64,000 nucleotides of DNA from JAFGGG01 sp964634205 (GTDB lineage: Bacteria > Spirochaetota > Spirochaetia > SZUA-6 > RPPD01). Under the pieces are notes generated by a model. It was not told the DNA's origin. It made no database searches and saw only the letters and a program-made list of their open reading frames with translations. The stretch spans positions 1-64,000 of the forward strand of contig CAZWKE010000006.1 of assembly GCA_964634205.1 (NCBI GenBank), read 5' to 3'. Shown piece after piece: positions 1 through 7,313 of this stretch. Position numbers and translations under genes: made by a program. Every line of letters starts with the position of its first letter. The first letter of the stretch is position 1.

Positions 1-44
1 GCCTTCTAAGCCGTGGGTCGGAGGTTCGAGTCCTCCTGGACGCG
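1..44 (+). tRNA. tRNA-Arg(TCT), 3' part only
   Basis: The window opens inside a tRNA. The anticodon loop cttctaa lies at positions 3-9 with anticodon TCT at 5-7. The 3' half of the anticodon stem follows, then a variable loop, a five-pair T stem with loop ttcgagt at 25-31, the 3' acceptor strand at 37-43 and discriminator G at 44. CCA is not encoded. The D arm and 5' acceptor strand lie before the window. An UCU anticodon reads arginine AGA/AGG codons. Confidence 0.9.
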
Positions 45-80
45 AAGTTAAATTATTTATATTGCGGTTACTAATTCCTA

Positions 81-1565
81 TCACCGCATCAGGGCATTTA
101 TTATACCGTCATCGAAATTTCTGTTATCAGGATTATAGATTCTGCTGGTATCGCCGCAGAAATCCCAATACGCCCAGGCGATGTTTCTCTTTTCACATTC
201 GCGGGCAATAAACCGGATCCATTGTAAAACATCCTCCCTGACGGAAGCGGCGGAATGGGCGGTGAACTCACCGTTCCATAATTTTACATTGTTTTCCGAT
301 GCCCATTGCGCAATCTTGTCCAGCTTTCTTATAATCTTGTCCTGTTCCCTTTGGGTTCCTTTCCACCGTATGCCGTGCATCTTGTCAATGCCGGGAATGT
401 TGGGGGTGCCCTGAAAACAAAAATCCGCCGGTTCATAGAAATGAAAAGAGATATAGACATTCTCATCGTTTCTAATTTTTTCCGGCAGTTTTAACTTCCG
501 CAAGGCATCGATCTTTCCCCATTCGGGCAGGGTGATGATGATTGTGCGGTGCGGATTGGTCTTCCTGATGATGTCATATACTTCCGTGTAGTCTTGGTTC
601 CAGACGCTTGTCATTTTATCGGTGGGTTCATTGTATACTTCAAAATAGAGATTATCCGGATAATCCTTGAAATACTCCGCAATCTGCCGCCACATGGCCA
701 AAAACTTCTTTTTGTTTTCACCGCCGGGCGATTTCTCGAACAAGCGATGGTGGTGCATGTTGATCACGGCGTACAGACCGAGGGCTATAGTGTGACTGAC
801 CGCCCAATCGACCCTTTTCAGGAAAAAGGGATCAATTGTATAGGGGGATTTGTTCCCGATATGTGTCTCCCAACGGATGGGAAATCTGATATGATCGAAT
901 CCTTTACGTTTAATCATGTCAAAGTATTCTTCTTTCAATACCTGCCCCCAGGCGCCTTCCGCCGGGGCTTCCAGGGTGCTGCCGAAGGCAATGCCCCGTG
1001 ATATTTTGTTTTTTAGCGGTGCGGGGAATTTGGTGGGGATTTTCAGTTTTTCGACCCCCAGTTTTTTTATGCTGATATCATCAAAAAATAGCTCTCCTGT
1101 TTCCGTACCCCCGACATGGAATTGAAGACTTGCGTCATTATCGGAAGGGAACCGCATGGTAAAGGTAAATTCATATTTTTTCAGACCGGGGGAGAGTTTG
1201 AAAAAATGCTCCCCGCTGTACATACTCCAGGGTTTTTTATTCATTTGGACAACTACCCTGATCTTTTTAATGCTGTCCGACCTGGAAGCAAAACTGACTT
1301 TATAGACGTAATGCGCTTCTATATTGATGCCCGATTGGACAATCCCAATCGACCATGGATGTTTGCCCGCGCGTTCAATGGTTGCCTGAAGCTGATTATC
1401 AACGTTATCAATCGCCGCCTTAGCCGAATCCTGGGTGAAATAAAACCAGTTTTCGGTTTTGTTATTGAACGCAGCGTTTTTAATCAAATTTTCGGCGTTT
1501 GCATTGTAAATACAGAAAACAGTCGCAAAACAAAAAACCATTAAGCGAATTTTATTTTTAAACAT
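81..1565 (-). CDS. Secreted GH5-family glycoside hydrolase with N-terminal CBM4/9-like domain
   Basis: This 494-residue protein likely cleaves beta-1,4-glucan or a related plant polysaccharide outside the cytoplasm. Residues 1-24 form a signal peptide ending in ANA. Residues 25-170 look like a CBM4/9-type jelly-roll (NLIKNAAFN start, FFDDISI end). Residues 185-494 are the GH5 TIM barrel. E313 in the VYNEP motif is the expected acid/base and E433 in WNGEF the expected nucleophile; MHHH at 270-273 is the usual substrate-site element. I chose the ATG at 1565 because AAGGAG sits five bases upstream; an in-frame GTG at 1580 overlaps that ribosome site. It stands alone on its strand. The exact substrate cannot be read from sequence. 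Confidence 0.88.
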   Translation of the reverse strand: MFKNKIRLMVFCFATVFCIYNANAENLIKNAAFNNKTENWFYFTQDSAKAAIDNVDNQLQATIERAGKHPWSIGIVQSGINIEAHYVYKVSFASRSDSIKKIRVVVQMNKKPWSMYSGEHFFKLSPGLKKYEFTFTMRFPSDNDASLQFHVGGTETGELFFDDISIKKLGVEKLKIPTKFPAPLKNKISRGIAFGSTLEAPAEGAWGQVLKEEYFDMIKRKGFDHIRFPIRWETHIGNKSPYTIDPFFLKRVDWAVSHTIALGLYAVINMHHHRLFEKSPGGENKKKFLAMWRQIAEYFKDYPDNLYFEVYNEPTDKMTSVWNQDYTEVYDIIRKTNPHRTIIITLPEWGKIDALRKLKLPEKIRNDENVYISFHFYEPADFCFQGTPNIPGIDKMHGIRWKGTQREQDKIIRKLDKIAQWASENNVKLWNGEFTAHSAASVREDVLQWIRFIARECEKRNIAWAYWDFCGDTSRIYNPDNRNFDDGIINALMR

Positions 1566-1662
1566 ATTTACTCCTTTCACTCTATGCCTGTTTTTGTGAG
1601 AAATCCTTTGTTATCTTCTCGTTGTTGTCTTCATAGTTCATGATACTCTTCGATTATTATAG

Positions 1663-2301
1663 TTACTGCAGCAGCACGGCCCGGACTGGTGAAGCCTCCC
1701 CGTTATGTATCTTCAGGGGCAGGCAGAGCAGGGTATACGGACCGGGTGTCACATGCTTCAGGTTGATACTTTCCAGAATAATGAGGCCGTTTCCCAGAAG
1801 GATGTTGTGTGCCGCGAAATTTGCGTCGGCCTTGTCGATCGTGATATAATCGATGCCCACAAGGGAAATCCCTTTTTCCACACAAAACCGTGCCGCGTCG
1901 GGCGCAAGGGAGACATAGTCTTCCCTGAAGCTGCCGTTGGTGATTTTCCCCTGTCGTGAGTTTTCAGTTTTAAACAGGAGAGCCTTTGCCGGTCCCCAGG
2001 AAGCGGCCTGCAGTTCCTTCAGGGTGATCAGGCTGTTGTCTTGTATTTCGATGACGCCGGCGGGCAGGATAAACCGTCGCAGCGGAAGTTCATGTATTTT
2101 TTTACCGTTCCCGATAAAATGCGCCGGAGCGTCTATATGCGTGCCCGAATGGCTGGAAAGACTCAGACTGGAAAGCTCGTATGGACTGCCGTTTTTCAGG
2201 GCGGTTACCTGCCGGCGTTTGTACGCGGGATCACCGGGATAGGTTATTTCTTCCGTTCCCAGCGAAATACTGATATCGATGATTTTATCGAATGTGAGCA
2301 T
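1663..2301 (-). CDS. Cyclase-family metal-dependent hydrolase (kynurenine formamidase-like)
   Basis: This 212-residue protein belongs to the cyclase family that includes arylformamidase KynB and isatin hydrolase. The metal-binding signature HSGTHIDAPAH is intact at residues 51-61 (H51, H55, D57, H61), and the N-terminal DISISLG strand and central WGPAKALLFKT stretch also fit the family. No other tryptophan-degradation gene is nearby, so kynurenine as substrate is not supported by context. Length is normal for the family. The ribosome site upstream of the ATG is weak. Confidence 0.82.
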   Translation of the reverse strand: MLTFDKIIDISISLGTEEITYPGDPAYKRRQVTALKNGSPYELSSLSLSSHSGTHIDAPAHFIGNGKKIHELPLRRFILPAGVIEIQDNSLITLKELQAASWGPAKALLFKTENSRQGKITNGSFREDYVSLAPDAARFCVEKGISLVGIDYITIDKADANFAAHNILLGNGLIILESINLKHVTPGPYTLLCLPLKIHNGEASPVRAVLLQ

Positions 2302-2404
2302 AGACTTACTGTATAAGTATTACCGGATGATGACAACCGTTTTTGCGTTCGATATGAGTTGTTTTTGCTTCCTCTTTACCGTGCAGCCGAACGTACGGTA
2401 CAGT

Positions 2405-2569
2405 TTATTGGTTTTTTTGTTCAAAATAACCGGCTACTATCCTGGCATTGGTGGAACAGTTTGGACACTGTTCATTCGCCTTCAGAGTTTTAGGGAGTGG
2501 TAATCCACAGAAGCGGCAGCGTGGATTCTTCGTTTGATTGAGTAATTCCTCAAGGTTTTTTGTTTCCAT
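2405..2569 (-). CDS. Small zinc-ribbon protein, 54 aa
   Basis: A short reading frame encodes a 54-residue protein with two CxxC knuckles, CRFC near residues 18-21 and CPNC near 35-38, preceded by an acidic helix (NLEELLNQ). This is the layout of a rubredoxin-like or zinc-ribbon protein. It lies downstream of the DUF3795 gene on the same strand, with 112 bases between them. AAGGA lies 13 bases before the ATG, which is rather far. No function can be assigned; binding to RNA polymerase, DNA or another protein are all possible. Confidence 0.6.
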   Translation of the reverse strand: METKNLEELLNQTKNPRCRFCGLPLPKTLKANEQCPNCSTNARIVAGYFEQKNQ

Positions 2570-2681
2570 CACTTTTTTTTAATCCTTGTTTTTTTAATTC
2601 ATCGAGTAAATTACCCGGTTTTTTAAATTTAAATATAATTTGCAGAAAAGAACAGATAAATCCGTATAAAAAGCGATTGCG

Positions 2682-3137
2682 TTATTGCGTCTTTTTATAG
2701 GTATCAAGATCGCCGCCGCATTCACGGCAGGCCGGAGTAAACCAGCTGTGTTCCCTGCCGCAGGAACCGCAGGACCAGCGCCGCTTCATCTGTTCCAGCC
2801 AGTAGTCCGTACCATGTTCTGCGATCATGTCCATATAATCATAGACTTCACTGTGATACGGATAGTCGGCGCTGTTTTTAAACTCATCGAGCTGCGGGCA
2901 GGGGTATTCTGCGCACTGAAAACAGAACTCCAGCCCCTTTTGCCGGGCACACTGCTTTAAGGCACAGGTGCGGCAGTAAACGGCGAGCTTTTCACTTTTA
3001 CAGCCGTGACATTCAACATCTTCCACGGGGCGCTGCCATTCATCGGCCAGTTCTTTGATCCGGTTCTCCTTGGTGGCCAAAAAGGCCGTGCATGATCCGC
3101 AGTATAAACCGCAGTAGGCGTCATGCCTGTCTTCCAT
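2682..3137 (-). CDS. DUF3795 domain protein with C-terminal zinc ribbon
   Basis: This 151-residue protein matches the DUF3795 pattern of a cysteine-rich N-terminal domain: YCGLYCGSC near residues 8-16, CHGCKS, then a CRTCALKQCARQKG segment and CFQCAEYPCP. A second knuckle pair (CGSC, CREC) near residues 123-140 adds a zinc ribbon. In all there are more than a dozen cysteines, so it should bind several zinc or iron ions. The biochemical role of the family is unknown. AGGAGAGG four bases before the ATG is a strong ribosome site. It sits in a group of small metal-ribbon genes on the minus strand. Confidence 0.85.
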   Translation of the reverse strand: MEDRHDAYCGLYCGSCTAFLATKENRIKELADEWQRPVEDVECHGCKSEKLAVYCRTCALKQCARQKGLEFCFQCAEYPCPQLDEFKNSADYPYHSEVYDYMDMIAEHGTDYWLEQMKRRWSCGSCGREHSWFTPACRECGGDLDTYKKTQ

Positions 3138-3194
3138 ACTTCCTCTCCTTTTTATTTTTTGAAGGTATGCCCGGCATTCGTCGGGTGTCGGTAA

Positions 3195-3482
3195 TTAATA
3201 TTCCTCCAACTCATCCAGGGAGCGGGCAAGGTATTCCATTTTCAGGATTAAATGATCCAGGGGAGCCAATTCAGAGGCCTTTGCTTTATCACGGAGCTCA
3301 TCAAGTGTGGGGATGATTGTCTGTGTGTAGCGCTGAATAGTGTAACGTGCCTTATCGGCATGTTTCGGCTGTGTGGCACCTTCATAATAGTTTTTAATTA
3401 ACTGTTTACTGGTATTGGTTAACTCAGCTTCGGTAATATATTCAATAATACCGAATATGGAGGACAGCAGCTTGTTTATCAT
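3195..3482 (-). CDS. Hypothetical helical protein, 95 aa
   Basis: I do not recognise this 95-residue protein. It has no signal peptide or cysteine. After a short hydrophobic N-terminus (LLSSIFGIIEYI) it is rich in charged amphipathic helix and ends in EYLARSLDELEEY, suggesting a small helical bundle or an adaptor. It lies between the DUF3795 gene and a small zinc-ribbon gene, all on the minus strand. Only GAAG next to the ATG could serve as ribosome site. The regular heptad-like spacing of leucine and isoleucine favours a real gene. Confidence 0.55.
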   Translation of the reverse strand: MINKLLSSIFGIIEYITEAELTNTSKQLIKNYYEGATQPKHADKARYTIQRYTQTIIPTLDELRDKAKASELAPLDHLILKMEYLARSLDELEEY

Positions 3483-3521
3483 CTTCAGTGTACCCGCACA
3501 AAAAAGCGGAAAAGGACCGTC

Positions 3522-3674
3522 CTATTCCGCCTTTAAAAACAGATTCATTTTTGTATTACAGTCCGGACAAACCCCTTTTGCCTGGCGTCGGCCGTTTTTT
3601 GCCGTGACTATCTCAACATTTTGCATGGTCTTTTTCGCTTTACATTTTACACAATATGCTACGTATTCACTCAT
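3522..3674 (-). CDS. DUF5679-like zinc-ribbon protein, 50 aa
   Basis: This 50-residue protein has the pattern YCVKCKAKK, a basic middle (TAKNGRRQAKG), then VCPDCNTKM. That is the short zinc ribbon called DUF5679, found alone or at the C-terminus of topoisomerase-like proteins. CxxC pairs sit near residues 8-11 and 36-39. A perfect AGGAGG lies seven to eight bases before the ATG, which makes the gene convincing despite its size. It heads the minus-strand group of small ribbon proteins. Nucleic-acid binding is plausible from the basic face, but not shown. Confidence 0.75.
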   Translation of the reverse strand: MSEYVAYCVKCKAKKTMQNVEIVTAKNGRRQAKGVCPDCNTKMNLFLKAE

Positions 3675-3784
3675 GATAACTCCTCCTGTTTAAATTATTG
3701 TTGGTATTGTAGAAAGAAACAAAAAAGATTACAAGGACAAAAAAAATAATTATATAGCCCGGTGGTGGTGTGCGAAGGAATAGG

Positions 3785-6082
3785 TTAGGACGGTGTCTCG
3801 GTTTCATTCTGACGCATTATCGCCAGGATGGAATTGCTGGTCTCTCCCAACTGCATCATCTTTTCAGAGACCACCCGTAGCGACGCGCTCATATCATCGA
3901 TTGTCCGGTGCAGATTGCCGAAGACCCTGCCGACCTCCTGGTTAACCGTTACAAAATTCTTTATGCCGCCGGAAACGGCGCTCAGGAATTTATTTATCTG
4001 CTGTAGGTTGTGTTTGGTTTTATCGCTAAGATTTCTAATTTCCGTGGCAATAACCGAAAATCCTCTGCCGGACGATCCCGCGTGTACGGCTTCAATAGAC
4101 GCGTTAAGGGAAAGGATATCCACCGTCTCGGAGATATCATTTATGGAATCCACCAGCAGGTTGGTTTCCGAGAGGATTTTACTCAGGTCCTGGGCGATTT
4201 TTTTGGATTGGCCGATTTTTTCCTCACTTTGCCTGGTTATGGTGTTGAGATTAAGGGCTTCGGACGCCTGCGATTCCGAGAGTTTGCGGACTTTCTGAAT
4301 TGAATCGATCATAGGGCGGATCAGGGATTCGATGCGGTCGCTGTGTTCCTGAATAACCTTTTCCGTAGCCAGTATCCGGCTGATCAATCTGGAGGTATAC
4401 AGGCTTCTTCCCAACTGGCTGGAAAGTGAGCCGTACATGGTTTGCTGTCCCGCGGATTTTTCAAAAATAACATATCCCAGCTTGTGTTCCCTGAAAATAA
4501 GCGGGATCACAAAGTAGATGCCGCAACCGCCCAAAGTCAGTTTCGGCGGGAAAATATCTTTGGATGGGAAGGTGATTCCCTCCTCATCTATTTCAAGGGT
4601 CTGACCATTGCGGATCAGGGCAATGAGCCGCGCCATTTCGATGTTCCCCTCGGTTTCCGTAAACTCGGCAAATAGGAAATTATTGATTTGTAATGGGGGA
4701 AATGAGGAGTAGATAAACTCACGCAGTATCTTGTTTTCAACGGCATTAGCCAGGCCCTCTCCCACCCAGATAATCTGGTCATTGCTGTTTCTCTCATTAA
4801 TAAACTGTTGCTTGTTTTGTGTAATCTGCGTCTCACTGATAAGCAGTCGGGTTTTATGAAAAATATTCTCGGCCCCGGCAATAATCTCTCTCTCCGTAAA
4901 CAGAGGCGAGAAAAGATACCGTATCAGTGTCAGTATATCTTGCCAGCATTCTACCTTGCGTTTTTCTCTGAATGTTTTCATTATCGTATTCCGGATTACG
5001 GTAAAAATCGATTTCTCCTGATCGACAAAAATATACTGGTACAGGGCGTCAAGCAACAACCCGGTTTCGTTTCGATCAAGCTGCAATTCGGCCGCTGCGG
5101 TACTTTCCAATATCCGCATCAGATACTCTTGTTTGTGTTCGTTATAATAGGAGTGAACATCTGCTTCCACGGCATTATCATAACTGTGTTTGGTATCCTT
5201 TATTGTCCCGGAAAAACATCCGCAGGACTGGCGAACTACCGGCTGTGCCGGAATATATTCAATCGCTTGTACCGCTTGCCCGCGGAACAAGCGCTCGAAA
5301 TTCTCAAATACTTTTTTCCCGAATTGGTCAAACGGCTGTTTCGCGGTGGTGATACCGGGAAGAACACTTGAGGCCTCAACAATATCGTCAAAACCGCTGA
5401 CGGCAATATCATCGGGAACCGAAAGACCGCGCCGTTCTATCTCCTGCTTGGCCCCCAGTGCCATGTTGTCATTGGAAGCAACCAAAGAATCAAAACTGAC
5501 CTTTCGTTCATCCAAAAGGGTTTTTACCGCGGCAATACCGGACTCAAGTGTAAAATTACCGTTATAGATCAGCTGCGGGTCCACCTCAATACCCGCTTCT
5601 TCCAGTTGGGTCTTGTAGGCTTCCAGTCTTTCTTCGGCATCCTTATTGCCTGACGATCCGGTGATAAAGGCAGTTCGTTTGTACTGATGGTCATGAATAA
5701 AATGATGGACGATATCTTCCATCCCCTGGCTGTTGTTTACCAGGATCTGGTAGTATTTTTTCGGTCCCGGTCCCAGGAATATCACCGGTAACTCTTTGAA
5801 CCGCTTGAAATACTCTTCCACTTCGGCCGGTGAGGCGAAATTTCCCAGTGTCGTACTTACCAATATACCGTCGAATACTTTTTTACTGATCAGTTCATAG
5901 ATACAGTTACGGTATGGTGCGTACTCATCATTGTCCGCCCGCAACAGACCACCGCCCAGTAAAATGTATAACTGAACCCCCTGTTTGGGTAATGCGTTCA
6001 TGATCCCGGACATAAGCTCCTGTTGAAAAGATGCGGTGCCCAGGTAATCTACCATAAAGGCAATTCTTTTGCTTTCAGCCAT
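3785..6082 (-). CDS. Soluble fusion receptor: LacI-type ligand-binding domain, GAF-like middle, MCP-type signalling domain
   Basis: This 765-residue protein has no signal peptide or membrane helix. Residues 5-290 are a LacI/GalR-type periplasmic-binding fold (IAFMVDYLG start, SNDNMALGAKQEI near 203-215, DDIAVSGFDD near 224-233), but there is no N-terminal helix-turn-helix. Residues 300-570 are a helical plus GAF-like region. Residues 575-755 form a methyl-accepting chemotaxis hairpin, with the tip around 650-690 (SLNASIEAVHAG, GRGFSVIATEIRNLS). The start at 6082 is chosen because AAGGA lies six bases upstream. It should sense a small sugar-like ligand in the cytoplasm and signal through a CheA/CheW array or a similar partner. 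No che genes are in the window. Confidence 0.85.
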   Translation of the reverse strand: MAESKRIAFMVDYLGTASFQQELMSGIMNALPKQGVQLYILLGGGLLRADNDEYAPYRNCIYELISKKVFDGILVSTTLGNFASPAEVEEYFKRFKELPVIFLGPGPKKYYQILVNNSQGMEDIVHHFIHDHQYKRTAFITGSSGNKDAEERLEAYKTQLEEAGIEVDPQLIYNGNFTLESGIAAVKTLLDERKVSFDSLVASNDNMALGAKQEIERRGLSVPDDIAVSGFDDIVEASSVLPGITTAKQPFDQFGKKVFENFERLFRGQAVQAIEYIPAQPVVRQSCGCFSGTIKDTKHSYDNAVEADVHSYYNEHKQEYLMRILESTAAAELQLDRNETGLLLDALYQYIFVDQEKSIFTVIRNTIMKTFREKRKVECWQDILTLIRYLFSPLFTEREIIAGAENIFHKTRLLISETQITQNKQQFINERNSNDQIIWVGEGLANAVENKILREFIYSSFPPLQINNFLFAEFTETEGNIEMARLIALIRNGQTLEIDEEGITFPSKDIFPPKLTLGGCGIYFVIPLIFREHKLGYVIFEKSAGQQTMYGSLSSQLGRSLYTSRLISRILATEKVIQEHSDRIESLIRPMIDSIQKVRKLSESQASEALNLNTITRQSEEKIGQSKKIAQDLSKILSETNLLVDSINDISETVDILSLNASIEAVHAGSSGRGFSVIATEIRNLSDKTKHNLQQINKFLSAVSGGIKNFVTVNQEVGRVFGNLHRTIDDMSASLRVVSEKMMQLGETSNSILAIMRQNETETPS

Positions 6083-6144
6083 CTGCGTCCTTCTTTCTAC
6101 TAGTATAGAGGTGGCCGGAAAGGAATACAACACAACTTTTTTTA

Positions 6145-6411
6145 TTATATTTCGGAGATTATCTGTACGTTTACCGCCACATCCTGTGTCGGGTCGGCCT
6201 GTTCGATAACGAGATGCCAGCTGCCGGAGCCTGGTGCACGAATGGTAAAGGGGGTGTTCTTCGCCAGGTCACCGTAATAATCATATTCATCCTCCGCCTG
6301 GTACAGCGCATAGTTTTCCTCATCCATCAGCATGACATAGGCCGGATTTGTCAGATGTACTTTCAGAATATCAGATTCGGTCAATGACAGGTTTTTATGT
6401 AAGTGGTTCAT
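6145..6411 (-). CDS. DUF1883 domain protein, 88 aa
   Basis: This 88-residue protein matches the DUF1883 family over its full length: an N-terminal HLHKNL strand, a NPAYVMLMDEENYALYQ core, the YDYYGDLAKNTPF segment and the GSGSWHLVIEQ strand. The family is a small beta-rich domain of unknown function, sometimes fused to TIR or other domains; here it stands alone. It lies 62 bases upstream of the LacI/MCP fusion receptor on the same strand, so the two may be cotranscribed. CAGGAAT before the ATG is an acceptable ribosome site. Confidence 0.78.
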   Translation of the reverse strand: MNHLHKNLSLTESDILKVHLTNPAYVMLMDEENYALYQAEDEYDYYGDLAKNTPFTIRAPGSGSWHLVIEQADPTQDVAVNVQIISEI

Positions 6412-6491
6412 ACATATTCCTGTTAATCATCATAACAGGGAAAACTCTTGTTCGCAAGCAAATAAAAGTTTACAATTACCCACGGCGGGAT

Positions 6492-7307
6492 ATGGAAAAA
6501 CAAGAACGGTTCCACGCATTCATCAACACTGTCTATTCCTATTATGGTTGCCGCGGACGTGATCTGCCCTGGCGGGCAACAGGCACGCCGTATCACATTT
6601 TGGTGTCGGAGCTGATGCTGCAGCAGACGCAGGTTGTACGCGTGCTGAAAAAGTACGATGAGTTTTTACGGGTGTTTCCCGATCCGTATGCTTTGGCCGA
6701 TGCACCGCTTTCTGCAGTATTGAAGGTCTGGCAGGGCCTGGGATACAACCGGCGCGCGCGTTATCTGTGGCTGTGTGCCCAAAAGATTGTTGATCAGTAT
6801 AACGGGAGTATGCCCACGGAAATTACGGAGCTGACCGGTCTTCCCGGTGTGGGGAGGGCAACAGCGGGAGCGATTATGGTATTTGCTTATAATAAACCTG
6901 TTGTCTTTATCGAAACCAACATCAGGACTGTGTTTTTGTATTTCTTTTTTAACGATAGAACCGGAGTAAAGGACAGTGAGATATTCCCTCTGATCGAAGA
7001 AACACTTGATCATAAAAATCCGCGTCATTGGTATTATGCGTTGATGGATTACGGGGTATATCTGAAGGGCAAGCACCGGCGGGTAGACCGGATAAGTGCG
7101 CATTATAAAAAACAGCCGCCCTTTAAGGGCTCTCGGCGCCAGGCAAGGGGGCTGATCGTTAAATTCCTGCTCGCCGAAGGAGAAGCCTCCATCAGGCGGC
7201 TTGTACGGCAGCTGGGCAGGCCGCGGGGCGAGGTAAGCCGGATCGCAGAGGATCTTGCCGCGGAGGGCATTATCGTAATCGATAAAAACACCGTCAGACT
7301 GTCGTAA
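6492..7307 (+). CDS. MutY/Nth-family DNA glycosylase lacking the Fe-S cluster
   Basis: This 271-residue protein is an adenine-glycosylase-like member of the helix-hairpin-helix superfamily, expected to remove a mispaired base from DNA. Seen in it: SELMLQQTQV with the catalytic glutamate E40, the LPGVGRATAGAI hairpin at 118-129, and FIETNIRTVF at 139-148, where E141 replaces the catalytic aspartate of classic MutY. The C-x6-C-x2-C-x5-C iron-sulfur loop is absent; a basic KKQPPFKGSRRQARG stretch stands there, followed by a winged-helix-like tail. The NUDIX-like C-terminal domain of MutY is missing. The ATG at 6492 is the first one that begins the conserved fold; upstream in-frame sequence does not look like protein of this family. 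Confidence 0.85.
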   Translation: MEKQERFHAFINTVYSYYGCRGRDLPWRATGTPYHILVSELMLQQTQVVRVLKKYDEFLRVFPDPYALADAPLSAVLKVWQGLGYNRRARYLWLCAQKIVDQYNGSMPTEITELTGLPGVGRATAGAIMVFAYNKPVVFIETNIRTVFLYFFFNDRTGVKDSEIFPLIEETLDHKNPRHWYYALMDYGVYLKGKHRRVDRISAHYKKQPPFKGSRRQARGLIVKFLLAEGEASIRRLVRQLGRPRGEVSRIAEDLAAEGIIVIDKNTVRLS

Positions 7308-7313
7308 ACGGTA

